Positions 1 to 6,671 of a stretch of 8,921 nt of DNA are shown here, one piece after another (positions within the stretch are counted from its first letter, which is position 1; each line of letters begins with the position of its first letter). The translations under genes and the position numbers were made by a program. This DNA is from Clostridiales bacterium DTU092 (GTDB lineage Bacteria > Bacillota > Clostridia > Caldicoprobacterales > Caldicoprobacteraceae). Where the stretch lies: contig LFTM01000253.1 in assembly GCA_001513505.1 (NCBI GenBank), positions 1-8,921 of the forward strand, read 5' to 3'. The notes below the pieces were generated by a model. That model was not told where the DNA came from and did not search any database. It worked only from the letters and a program-made list of their open reading frames with translations.

Positions 1-1599
1 ATGATTCTAAGTAAAATTTTTTCTTATGCCCGAATGCGAAGAGACGAGGATAATGCCAATGCCAGATATCAGAGTTTAACAGACAGGGCTATGAGACTTA
101 GTATAGAAGCCATGAGCGCTACATCGTTTATAGCTCCCGAGATTTTATCTATTGATGAACAAAAAATCAGGGCAATGATTGATGAAAATGAAGAGTTGAA
201 AATTTATAAGCAGTATCTGGAAAATTTGATTAGGTATAAGCCTCATGTTCTTTCACCTGAGGAAGAAAAAATTCTGGCCGAGGCTGAGATACTGGGTGAG
301 TCAATCTCTGATATTTTTACCATGCTTAATGACGCCGACTTAACATTTCCCGTAATTGAAGATGAAGAAGGCAATAAGGTGGAGCTGACCCACGGCAACT
401 TTATCAGATTTATGCAGAGCAAAGACAGACGTGTAAGAAAAGCCGCCTTTGACGGAATGTACGATACCTATAAGAAGTATATTAATACCTTTGCCTCTAC
501 GATATCGGGTAACATAAAAAAGGATGCCTTTTACGCAAGTACCAGAAGATATAATTCCTCACTGGAGGCCTCTCTTTTTGATGATAATGTGGATGTCAGT
601 GTATACAATAACCTGATAGATACTGTACATAAAAGACTCGATGCCCTGCACAGATATGTAAGTGTAAAGAAGCGGCTTCTGGGTTTGGATGAAATGCACA
701 TGTACGACTTGTATGTTCCGTTGATACAGGAATATGATAGGAGGTTTACATACGAAGAAGCGGTTGATTTGGTACTGGAAGGTTTAAAACCTTTAGGGGA
801 CGAGTATATAAACCTTCTTAAGAAAGGGTTTTCTTCACGTTGGATTGATGTTTACGAAAACAGGGGGAAGACATCAGGAGCCTATTCATGGGGCGCTTAT
901 GGTGTACATCCCTACGTACTTTTGAATTTCCAGGGCACAATTAATGATGTATTCACCATTGCTCATGAAATGGGCCATTCATTGCATACATACTATTCTA
1001 ACGCGGAACAGCCCTATGTATATGCCAGCTACAAAATTATTCTGGCTGAGGTTGCTTCCACCTGTAATGAAGCCATACTTATGGATTATCTTTTGAAAAA
1101 TTCCACTGACAGAAAGGAAAAGCTATATCTTTTGAATCATTTCCTGGAGGAGTTCAGAACCACTGTTTTAAGGCAGGTCATGTTTGCCGAATTCGAAAAA
1201 ATTGCACATGAGATGGCTGAAAGAGGTGAAGCACTTACAGCTCAGTCACTCGGCCAGAAATACTATGAGCTGAATAAACTGTATTACGGAAATGAGATGG
1301 TGGTAGATGAAGACATAAGCTACGAATGGGCAAGGATTCCCCATTTTTACAGGAGTTTTTACGTATATAAGTATGCTACGGGCTTTTCAGCTGCTATAGC
1401 CATCTCTCAGATGATTATGAATGAGGGTAGGGCCGCTGTGGAGAGATATAAGGAATTCTTAAAGAGCGGAAGCTCTGATTATCCATTGAATATTTTAAAG
1501 AAAGCAGGAGTGGATTTAAGCGTTCCAAAACCCATTGACGATGCATTAAACGTATTTGAAAAGCTGCTGGAAGAGTTTGAAAGGGAAACGCTTAAGTAA
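1..1599 (+). CDS. pepF: Oligoendopeptidase F, M3-family zinc metallopeptidase (5' end cut by the window)
   Basis: Cytoplasmic zinc metallopeptidase that cleaves short peptides internally. In the 532 visible residues, the M3 zinc site HEMGH is at 322-326 (zinc ligands H322 and H326, catalytic E323), and the probable third ligand is E350 in LAEVAST. The helical N-terminal domain of the oligoendopeptidase F family covers roughly residues 25-115 and the peptidase M3 domain roughly 135-525. Family members are about 600 residues long and carry some 60-75 residues before the conserved YARMRRDEDN region, which here begins at residue 9. The ATG at base 1 is therefore probably an internal methionine, and the real start lies upstream of the window. 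The stop is TAA and a hairpin follows. The gene is not obviously linked to the lipid genes downstream; the gap contains a new promoter. Family assignment is firm; the physiological substrate is unknown. Confidence 0.95.
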   Translation: MILSKIFSYARMRRDEDNANARYQSLTDRAMRLSIEAMSATSFIAPEILSIDEQKIRAMIDENEELKIYKQYLENLIRYKPHVLSPEEEKILAEAEILGESISDIFTMLNDADLTFPVIEDEEGNKVELTHGNFIRFMQSKDRRVRKAAFDGMYDTYKKYINTFASTISGNIKKDAFYASTRRYNSSLEASLFDDNVDVSVYNNLIDTVHKRLDALHRYVSVKKRLLGLDEMHMYDLYVPLIQEYDRRFTYEEAVDLVLEGLKPLGDEYINLLKKGFSSRWIDVYENRGKTSGAYSWGAYGVHPYVLLNFQGTINDVFTIAHEMGHSLHTYYSNAEQPYVYASYKIILAEVASTCNEAILMDYLLKNSTDRKEKLYLLNHFLEEFRTTVLRQVMFAEFEKIAHEMAERGEALTAQSLGQKYYELNKLYYGNEMVVDEDISYEWARIPHFYRSFYVYKYATGFSAAIAISQMIMNEGRAAVERYKEFLKSGSSDYPLNILKKAGVDLSVPKPIDDALNVFEKLLEEFERETLK

Positions 1600-1663
1600 A
1601 AACAGATATTTTAACTTAAGATACACAAACTTTAATCTTCACCCATTATTTACGCGCCATAAA

Positions 1664-1685
1664 CCCGGGTGGAATACCACCCGGG
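1664..1685 (+). terminator. Hairpin, probable weak terminator after pepF
   Basis: A perfect 9-bp GC-rich inverted repeat, CCCGGGTGG and CCACCCGGG, with an AATA tetraloop, 64 bases after the pepF stop. The following sequence (AATGCTAATTTTGG) has only a short interrupted T run, so the hairpin is strong but the intrinsic-terminator score would be moderate. Its place between pepF and a fresh promoter supports a terminator role. Confidence 0.6.
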
Positions 1686-1822
1686 AATGCTAATTTTGGT
1701 TGTTACAATTTAAATCATGGAAATAATAATAGTTACCGTGAACGATATTTCTTTTCTTTTAAAACATACATGTCAGAATTGTTTTATTGTAACACTGGAT
1801 ACGAATACATACAAAAAAACTA

Positions 1823-1851
1823 TTGCATTCTAAGGGAAAGTTTTGTATACT
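1823..1851 (+). promoter_or_regulatory. Predicted sigma-A promoter of the fapR-fab operon
   Basis: A -35 element TTGCAT at 1823-1828 and a -10 element TATACT at 1846-1851 are separated by exactly 17 bases. The -10 matches consensus in five of six positions and the -35 in three of six, so binding of a regulator nearby could tune it easily. Predicted transcription start is near 1858, inside the FapR operator, giving a leader of about 57 bases. Confidence 0.65.
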
Positions 1852-1854
1852 ACC

Positions 1855-1873
1855 ATTAGTATCAGGTATTAAT
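1855..1873 (+). promoter_or_regulatory. FapR operator (autoregulatory site)
   Basis: The sequence TTAGTATCAGGTATTAA (1856-1872) is an imperfect palindrome with six of eight positions paired around a central A; flanking A1855 and T1873 also pair. It resembles the 17-bp FapR box known from Bacillus and Staphylococcus (half site TTAGTA followed by an inverted copy). It sits just after the -10 element, over the predicted start site, where a bound dimer would block initiation. The next gene encodes FapR, so autorepression relieved by malonyl-CoA is the natural reading. Confidence 0.75.
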
Positions 1874-1900
1874 ATTAGATAATGAATCATAATATCTTTT

Positions 1901-1917
1901 GAGGTGATCTATGAGTG
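1901..1917 (+). promoter_or_regulatory. fapR ribosome binding site with two nested start codons
   Basis: GAGGTGAT at 1901-1908 precedes both an ATG at 1911 and a GTG at 1915. Only the GTG opens the fapR frame. The ATG frame stops after eight codons (TAA ending at 1937). Spacing to the GTG (about 8 bases from GAGGTG) is good. The GTG is therefore the fapR start, but the ATG could compete for ribosomes. Confidence 0.7.
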
Positions 1918-2484
1918 GCACGTCTCAACCTGCCTAAAAAGGCTAGACAAAGGGAGTTAATGGAGAGGCTTAAAGCCGATCCCTTTTTAACGGATGAAGA
2001 GCTCAGCGACATATTTCATGTCAGCATACAGACAATCCGTCTTGACAGGCTTGAACTGGGGATCCCTGAGCTGCGGGAGCGGATAAAAAACGTTGCCGAG
2101 GGTAACTATGAAAAGATCCGTGCCATTGGCGGACAGGAGATTGTGGGTGAGCTGATAGAGATTGAGCTGGGCAAAAGCGGCATTTCTATATTGACTCCCA
2201 CCGAGGATATGGTGTTCGAAAAGACCAAAATAGTCAGAGGGCATTACATATACGCACAGGCCGAGTCTTTGGCAATAGCTGTGATCGATGCCAAGGTCGC
2301 CTTGATAGGTGTGGCAAACATAAAATATAAGACCCCGATTTATCTGACTGATAAGCTGGTGGCAAAGGCTGAAGTAGTGAGGCAAAGAGGAAACAAATAT
2401 TTTGTATGGGTAAAAACAAAGGTTAATCATCAGGAAGCATTCAGAGGCAAATTTATACTGGTTTCAATGGATGATGAGCAATAG
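1915..2484 (+). CDS. fapR: Fatty acid and phospholipid biosynthesis repressor FapR
   Basis: Transcriptional repressor of lipid synthesis genes in Firmicutes, released from DNA by malonyl-CoA. The 189-residue length matches the family (about 185-200). Residues about 25-50 form a DeoR-like helix-turn-helix containing the family signature VSIQTIRLDRLELGIPELRE; this continues into the linker helix (RIKNVAE). Residues about 75-185 form the hotdog-fold effector domain. R108 in the RGH motif corresponds to the arginine that contacts the malonyl group in Bacillus FapR, and the AQAESLAIAVID stretch is the core of the fold. Start is the GTG at 1915; an upstream ATG is out of frame. A FapR-like operator lies over the promoter, indicating autoregulation. 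The plsX ribosome binding site overlaps the fapR stop codon, so the two are probably translationally coupled. Confidence 0.96.
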   Translation: MARLNLPKKARQRELMERLKADPFLTDEELSDIFHVSIQTIRLDRLELGIPELRERIKNVAEGNYEKIRAIGGQEIVGELIEIELGKSGISILTPTEDMVFEKTKIVRGHYIYAQAESLAIAVIDAKVALIGVANIKYKTPIYLTDKLVAKAEVVRQRGNKYFVWVKTKVNHQEAFRGKFILVSMDDEQ

Positions 2485-2494
2485 GAGGGGTTGT

Positions 2495-3505
2495 ATGAAT
2501 ATCATTGTAGACGCCATGGGTGGGGATAAGGCTCCCGGTGAGATTATCCAGGGATGTATTGATGCAGTACTGGAATACGATATAACTCTTACCCTAATAG
2601 GGCAGGAGGAAGTTATACGGGAAGAGCTAAAAAAGAGAAATGCACCGGAGGATAAATTTACGATTGTACATGCGTCAGAAGTAATCGAAACTGATGAGGC
2701 GCCTGTGGCAGCCATCCGTTCTAAAAAAGATTCATCCATGGTAAGGGGGTTTGAGCTGCTTCGGCAGGATCCCAAGGGTGTGGTGGTATCAGCTGGAAAT
2801 ACCGGAGCCTTAATGGCAGGAGGACTTCTTAAGGTAGGAAGAATAAAGGGAATCGACCGGCCTGCTCTTGCTCCAATGATACCCAATTTAGGAAGAGGAA
2901 CACTGCTCATAGATGCAGGAGCTAATGCTGATTGTAAACCTCAAAATCTTGTCCAGTTTGCGATAATGGGTTCCATCTACACTGAAAAGGTACTAGGATT
3001 TGAGAATCCCAGGGTAGGACTGGTGAACATAGGGCAGGAGGAGACAAAAGGCAACGAATTGACAAAAGAAGCATATAACCTTCTTAAAAATGAGAAGTCC
3101 ATCAAGTTTGTCGGAAACGTGGAACCCCGTGATATTCCCCAGGGTGTTGTGGATGTGCTGGTGTGCGATGGTTTCGTGGGTAATGTTATACTGAAGCTTA
3201 CAGAGGGAGTAGCACTGGGTTTGTTTCAAATGATAAAGGAGGAGCTGACCAAAAACGCTCTTGCAATGTTCGGGGCTTTGCTTCTCAAACCCGGGCTGAA
3301 GAAATTAAAAGACAGGATGGATTACGCCGAACACGGCGGAGCGCCTCTTTTAGGTGTTAAAGGCGGAATTATTAAGGCCCATGGCAGTTCGGATGCAAGG
3401 GCAATAAAAAATGCTGTGCGTCAGGCCATGTTGTTTGCCAGGAATAATGTACTGGAAACAATAATGGACAGCGTAAATCCATCCCGGGAGGTCAATGATG
3501 GGTAA
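2495..3505 (+). CDS. plsX: Phosphate acyltransferase PlsX
   Basis: Converts acyl-ACP and inorganic phosphate to acyl-phosphate, the acyl donor used by PlsY in the first step of phosphatidic acid synthesis; a peripheral membrane enzyme. The 336-residue product begins with the family hallmark MNIIVDAMGGDKAP, and further conserved blocks include VVSAGNTGALMAGG, a HGGAPLLGVKG segment and HGSSDARAIKNAV near the C terminus. The open frame extends upstream to an ATG at 2471, but the chosen ATG at 2495 follows AGGAGGGG (2483-2490) and gives the canonical N terminus. It lies 10 bases after fapR, and its end overlaps the start of fabH by 8 bases, so it belongs to the FapR-controlled transcript. No abnormal residues seen. 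Confidence 0.97.
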   Translation: MNIIVDAMGGDKAPGEIIQGCIDAVLEYDITLTLIGQEEVIREELKKRNAPEDKFTIVHASEVIETDEAPVAAIRSKKDSSMVRGFELLRQDPKGVVVSAGNTGALMAGGLLKVGRIKGIDRPALAPMIPNLGRGTLLIDAGANADCKPQNLVQFAIMGSIYTEKVLGFENPRVGLVNIGQEETKGNELTKEAYNLLKNEKSIKFVGNVEPRDIPQGVVDVLVCDGFVGNVILKLTEGVALGLFQMIKEELTKNALAMFGALLLKPGLKKLKDRMDYAEHGGAPLLGVKGGIIKAHGSSDARAIKNAVRQAMLFARNNVLETIMDSVNPSREVNDG

Positions 3506-4493
3506 GCTGCATCAGAGTGGGATCATTGCTACCGGAAGCTATGTACCGGATAAGGTCATAACCAATCAGGATTTAGAGAAAATTGTTGATACCAGCGATG
3601 AATGGATTGTAACCAGGACAGGAATAAGGGAGCGGCGTATCGCCGAAGCAGATATGGCTACATCCGATCTGGCGACAAAGGCGGCTCAGGCAGCTCTTGA
3701 AAGCTCAAATCTTATCGCTAAGGATCTGGATATGATCATTGTAGCAACGGTTACACCGGATATGAATTTCCCATCTACTGCCTGCCTGGTACAGAGAAAC
3801 ATAGGTGCGGTAAATGCTGCTGCTTTTGATCTTGAAGCTGCGTGTTCAGGATTTCTGTATGGATTGGCCGTTGCCAGTCAATTTATAGCTACCGGTGTTT
3901 ACCGTAACATAATGGTTATTGGTGCTGAATGTTTAAGCAGGTTTGTCAACTGGCAGGACCGCAACACCTGCGTTCTTTTTGGTGATGGTGCAGGTGCAGT
4001 TATATTAAGCCGGGTGGAAGATGGATATGGCTTTTTATCCCAGATTCTTGGGGCCGATGGAAATGGCGCAAGTCTTCTCACTCTCGAAGCCGGGGGCTCA
4101 AGGAAACCTGCTTCCGTAGAAACTATAGAAAAACAAATGCATTATATTCATATGGATGGAAGTGAGGTATTCAAATTTGCTGTACGTATTATGGCTTCCA
4201 TGGCTGAGGCAGCGGTAAAAAATGCCGGTTTGACCGAAAAAGACGTAGATTACCTGATTCCCCATCAGGCTAATATAAGGATCATAGAAGCGGCAAGAAA
4301 AAGGCTGGATCTTCCGGAAGACAAGGTATACATCAATCTGGACAGATACGGTAATATGTCGGCAGCATCAATACCGGTAGCACTGGATGAAGCGGTACGG
4401 CTGGGACGTATCAAGAAAAATGATAACATAGTCTTGGTTGGGTTTGGCGGTGGGCTTACCTGGGCAGCATGTACCATTAAATGGGCTGTTTAA
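3498..4493 (+). CDS. fabH: Beta-ketoacyl-ACP synthase III
   Basis: Starts fatty acid chains by condensing an acyl-CoA (acetyl-CoA or a branched short acyl-CoA) with malonyl-ACP. The product has 331 residues, and the complete catalytic triad is visible: C116 in AACSGFLYG, H256 in PHQANIRI and N286 in YGNMSAASIP (equivalent to C112, H244 and N274 in E. coli). The thiolase-fold C terminus ends GFGGGLTWAA. Two adjacent ATGs (3495 and 3498) are possible starts; the second is preferred because GGGAGGT (3486-3492) then has proper spacing, and the first would add one methionine. The gene overlaps the end of plsX by 8 bases, indicating coupling. Primer preference (straight or branched chain) cannot be read from the sequence with confidence. 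Confidence 0.97.
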   Translation: MGKLHQSGIIATGSYVPDKVITNQDLEKIVDTSDEWIVTRTGIRERRIAEADMATSDLATKAAQAALESSNLIAKDLDMIIVATVTPDMNFPSTACLVQRNIGAVNAAAFDLEAACSGFLYGLAVASQFIATGVYRNIMVIGAECLSRFVNWQDRNTCVLFGDGAGAVILSRVEDGYGFLSQILGADGNGASLLTLEAGGSRKPASVETIEKQMHYIHMDGSEVFKFAVRIMASMAEAAVKNAGLTEKDVDYLIPHQANIRIIEAARKRLDLPEDKVYINLDRYGNMSAASIPVALDEAVRLGRIKKNDNIVLVGFGGGLTWAACTIKWAV

Positions 4494-4535
4494 TCAATAT
4501 ACCCTTCATTAAAGAATAAGAGAGGGAGGAAGGGG

Positions 4536-5480
4536 ATGCAAAACAGGATAGGTTTTATATTCCCGGGGCAGGGAGCCCAGTACGTGGGAATGGGAAAGGA
4601 ATTATTTGATTCTTATGATGAGGTAAAGGAGTTGTTCAATAGGGCTGATGAGATTCTGGACAGGAAAATTAGCAGAATATGCCTGGAGGGCCCTGATGAT
4701 GAGCTGATAAAAACCGAAAACACCCAACCGGCAGTACTTTTGGTTAGTATGGCTGTGGTGAATGTGCTGGCAAAGCATGGAGTATATCCTGAAATGGTTG
4801 CCGGTTTGAGTCTGGGTGAGTATGGTGCCCTGGTTACGGCAAATTCCATAACTTTTGAGGATGCTCTTCCACTGGTTATGAAAAGAGGCCAGTTTATGCA
4901 AAAAGCGGTTCCCCTTGGTGAGGGTATGATGGCAGCAGTGCTTGGTCTAGAGAGGGAAAAGGTTGAGGAATGCTGCAGGCTTGCTTCCGATGCCGGTGTT
5001 GTAGAGCCGGCTAACTACAACTGCCCTGGTCAGATTGTGATATCAGGGAATGTAGCTGCAGTTGAGAAAGCTTGTACCATAGCTAGAGATATGGGAGCAA
5101 AACGGACGGTACCATTGTCCGTCAGTGCACCGTTTCATTGTTCACTGCTTAAGCCGGCAGGATTAGCATTGAAAAATGAGCTTGATAATATACAGATAAA
5201 AAATCCCGAAGTGCCCGTTGTATCAAACGTTGAAGCTCTCCCTGTAAAAGATGCCGATCATATACGCAAATTGTTAGTACAGCAGGTCAGCAGCCCTGTT
5301 CGCTGGGAAGATAGTATCCGGTATATGATCCAACAGGGAATTGAGGTGTTTATAGAGGTTGGACCGGGCAGAGTTCTTAACGGCTTTCTAAAAAAGATAT
5401 CGAATAAGATAAAAGGCTATAATGTTGAGGATTTGAAGACGCTTGAAATAACCATGGAGGGATTGGGGGGAACAGTGTGA
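4536..5480 (+). CDS. fabD: Malonyl-CoA:ACP transacylase
   Basis: Moves the malonyl group from CoA to acyl carrier protein, supplying extender units to FabH and FabF. The 314-residue product has the GQGAQ oxyanion loop at residues 11-15, the nucleophile S92 in GLSLGEYGAL, R117 that binds the malonyl carboxylate, and H201 in APFHCSLL; the S92, R117 and H201 numbering equals that of the E. coli enzyme. Start ATG follows AGGGAGGA (4523-4530) with a 5-base spacer. It lies 42 bases after fabH with no terminator between, and its TGA stop shares one base with the fabG ATG (TGATG). In many Clostridia fabK sits just before fabD; it is not present here. Confidence 0.97.
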   Translation: MQNRIGFIFPGQGAQYVGMGKELFDSYDEVKELFNRADEILDRKISRICLEGPDDELIKTENTQPAVLLVSMAVVNVLAKHGVYPEMVAGLSLGEYGALVTANSITFEDALPLVMKRGQFMQKAVPLGEGMMAAVLGLEREKVEECCRLASDAGVVEPANYNCPGQIVISGNVAAVEKACTIARDMGAKRTVPLSVSAPFHCSLLKPAGLALKNELDNIQIKNPEVPVVSNVEALPVKDADHIRKLLVQQVSSPVRWEDSIRYMIQQGIEVFIEVGPGRVLNGFLKKISNKIKGYNVEDLKTLEITMEGLGGTV

Positions 5481-6223
5481 TGGAATTAAAAGGGTCTACG
5501 GCTCTTATTACCGGAGCTTCCCGTGGGATAGGCAGGGCTATCGCTTTATATCTGGCTGAACTGGGTGCACAGGTAGCTGTAAATTATGCCAGTTCGGAAG
5601 ACGATGCCCATGAGGTGGTTGAGTTAATAAAGAATAAGGGAGGCAGGGCTGTTGCAATTAAGGCTGATGTAGCTGATGTACAGGATGTGGAGAGCATGTT
5701 CGGGAAAGTTCTGAATGAGTTTGGGGACTTGCATATCCTGGTTAATAATGCCGGGATCAACCGTGACGGACTGCTTATCAGAATGAAACAGGAGGATTGG
5801 GATGCCGTTCTGGACACTAACTTAAGAGGGGTGTATAACTGCTCAAAAGAAGCTGCCAGGATAATGATAAGGAAGAGAAGAGGGAAAATAATAAATATAT
5901 CCTCGGTAGTAGGTGTATCAGGCAATGCCGGTCAATCTAATTATGCTGCTGCCAAAGCGGGTATTATAGGGTTTTCAAAAGCTATTGCCCGGGAACTGGC
6001 ACCGCGCAATATTCAGGTTAACGTTGTGGCACCCGGATTTATAAAAACCGATATGACTGACAGACTACCTGAAAGGGTAAAACAGGAAATGTTAAATCAG
6101 ATACCTTTGGGCAGGTACGGCAAACCAAATGAGGTTGCTTATATTGTAGGCTTCCTTGCATCGGACAAAAGTCAGTATATAACCGGACAGGTTATCCATG
6201 TTGACGGAGGCATGATAATGTAA
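5480..6223 (+). CDS. fabG: 3-oxoacyl-ACP reductase
   Basis: NADPH-dependent reduction of 3-ketoacyl-ACP to 3-hydroxyacyl-ACP, the first reductive step of each elongation cycle. Classical short-chain dehydrogenase of 247 residues: cofactor motif TGASRGIG at 11-18, NNAG at 89-92, catalytic S142, Y155 and K159 (YAAAK), and the usual FabG C terminus ending VDGGMIM. The ATG at 5480 overlaps the fabD stop as TGATG, typical of reinitiation; a GTG at 5477 would add one residue and is a weaker choice. A run of six G residues at 5465-5470 is the likely binding site for ribosomes. The last codons contain a candidate -35 element for acpP. Catalytic residues are complete. Confidence 0.96.
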   Translation: MELKGSTALITGASRGIGRAIALYLAELGAQVAVNYASSEDDAHEVVELIKNKGGRAVAIKADVADVQDVESMFGKVLNEFGDLHILVNNAGINRDGLLIRMKQEDWDAVLDTNLRGVYNCSKEAARIMIRKRRGKIINISSVVGVSGNAGQSNYAAAKAGIIGFSKAIARELAPRNIQVNVVAPGFIKTDMTDRLPERVKQEMLNQIPLGRYGKPNEVAYIVGFLASDKSQYITGQVIHVDGGMIM

Positions 6224-6229
6224 TATGAT
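6201..6229 (+). promoter_or_regulatory. Candidate internal promoter for acpP
   Basis: TTGACG at 6201-6206 and TATGAT at 6224-6229 are each one base from consensus, with a 17-base spacer. Predicted start near 6236 would give a leader of about 70 bases before the acpP GTG. Caution: TTGACGG falls in the codons of the conserved FabG VDGG motif, so the -35 match may be a coding coincidence. A separate acpP promoter would fit the high demand for this protein. Confidence 0.5.
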
Positions 6230-6294
6230 TTCTATTATAAAAATAATTATAGATAGTAGCTGTAGAAGTTGATAGTCAAGTTTGACGCAGTGAA

Positions 6295-6303
6295 GGGAGG
6301 TGA
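6295..6303 (+). promoter_or_regulatory. acpP ribosome binding site
   Basis: GGGAGGTGA is a near-perfect Shine-Dalgarno sequence lying 5 bases before the GTG at 6309. The earlier in-frame GTG at 6300 lies inside this site and cannot be the start, so the site decides the N terminus. Confidence 0.85.
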
Positions 6304-6308
6304 AGAAG

Positions 6309-6536
6309 GTGGTATTTGAAAAAATAAGGGACATAATTGTGGAACAGTTGGGAGTGGATGAAGGAGAAGTTACATTGGAATCCAAATTTATCGATGATCT
6401 TGGCGCAGATTCCCTGGATATTGTTGAGCTGATTATGGCTCTTGAGGAAGAGTTCGATATGGAGATTCCGGATGAAGAGGCTGAAAAGATTTCTACGGTT
6501 GGGGATGTAGTTGAATATCTAAAGACTCATTCATAA
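6309..6536 (+). CDS. acpP: Acyl carrier protein
   Basis: Small acidic cytoplasmic carrier that holds growing acyl chains on a phosphopantetheine arm for FabD, FabH, FabF, FabG and PlsX. The 75-residue product has the attachment serine S35 in the invariant motif LGADSLDIVEL, followed by the acidic recognition helix ALEEEF; length and charge match type II ACPs (75-80 residues). GTG at 6309 is chosen over GTG at 6300 because of the ribosome binding site between them; the resulting MVFEKIRDII start is typical. It is separated from fabG by an 85-base AT-rich leader with a candidate promoter, and from fabF by a strong hairpin, so its mRNA level may differ from its neighbours. The phosphopantetheinyl transferase gene is not in the window. 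Confidence 0.97.
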   Translation: MVFEKIRDIIVEQLGVDEGEVTLESKFIDDLGADSLDIVELIMALEEEFDMEIPDEEAEKISTVGDVVEYLKTHS

Positions 6537-6555
6537 TTTATTCAAAAATTATAGA

Positions 6556-6579
6556 GGGTTCCCCAATCACGGGGAACCC
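6556..6579 (+). terminator. Intercistronic hairpin between acpP and fabF (partial terminator or mRNA stabiliser)
   Basis: A perfect 9-bp inverted repeat, GGGTTCCCC and GGGGAACCC, with a 6-base loop (AATCAC), 19 bases after the acpP stop. It is followed by ATATTAGTATAGG, not a T run; the nearest T run is some 30 bases away. It is therefore unlikely to be an efficient intrinsic terminator. A 3'-end stabiliser for acpP mRNA, a processing boundary or a leaky attenuator are all possible. Confidence 0.6.
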
Positions 6580-6671
6580 ATATTAGTATAGGCAATAATA
6601 CTTGGTTATATTTTTTTATGAATGAATGCAGTACAGTAGTACCGTTTTCTTCTTAGTATTGGAGGGAGCTT

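Larger units (their letters stand above)
1600..1914. other. Intergenic region between pepF and fapR
   Basis: A 315-base gap without a supported gene. In order it holds a GC-rich hairpin (1664-1685) that probably ends pepF transcription, an AT-rich stretch of about 135 bases with no clear feature, a promoter (1823-1851), a FapR-type operator (1855-1873) and the fapR ribosome binding site (1901-1908). The genes for ribosomal protein L32 (rpmF) and its DUF177 partner, which precede this cluster in many Firmicutes, are not here. Confidence 0.7.

Noticed and set aside
1..3. ATG at base 1 as the true pepF start
   Set aside because: Family alignment from memory predicts 60-75 more N-terminal residues, and the frame is open at the window edge.
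1717..1833. A 38-codon open frame (ATG to TAA) between pepF and fapR
   Set aside because: No ribosome binding site before the ATG, it overlaps the fapR -35 element, and the peptide resembles nothing I recognise.
1877..1897. AT-rich inverted repeat AGATA and TATCT in the fapR leader
   Set aside because: Five A/T-rich pairs around mismatches; too weak to call a regulatory structure or riboswitch in an AT-rich leader.
2464..2910. Long minus-strand open frame opposite plsX, and similar ones opposite fapR, fabG and fabF
   Set aside because: They lie fully inside well-identified plus-strand genes, lack ribosome binding sites and give low-complexity translations; they are shadows.
6231..6255. AT-rich hairpin in the acpP leader (TCTAT and ATAGA)
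   Set aside because: Low stability with asymmetric bulges; expected by chance in a stretch this AT-rich.
6602..6630. TTGGTT followed by T-rich sequence as a promoter for fabF
   Set aside because: No acceptable -10 hexamer at 16-18 bases; not supported as a promoter.
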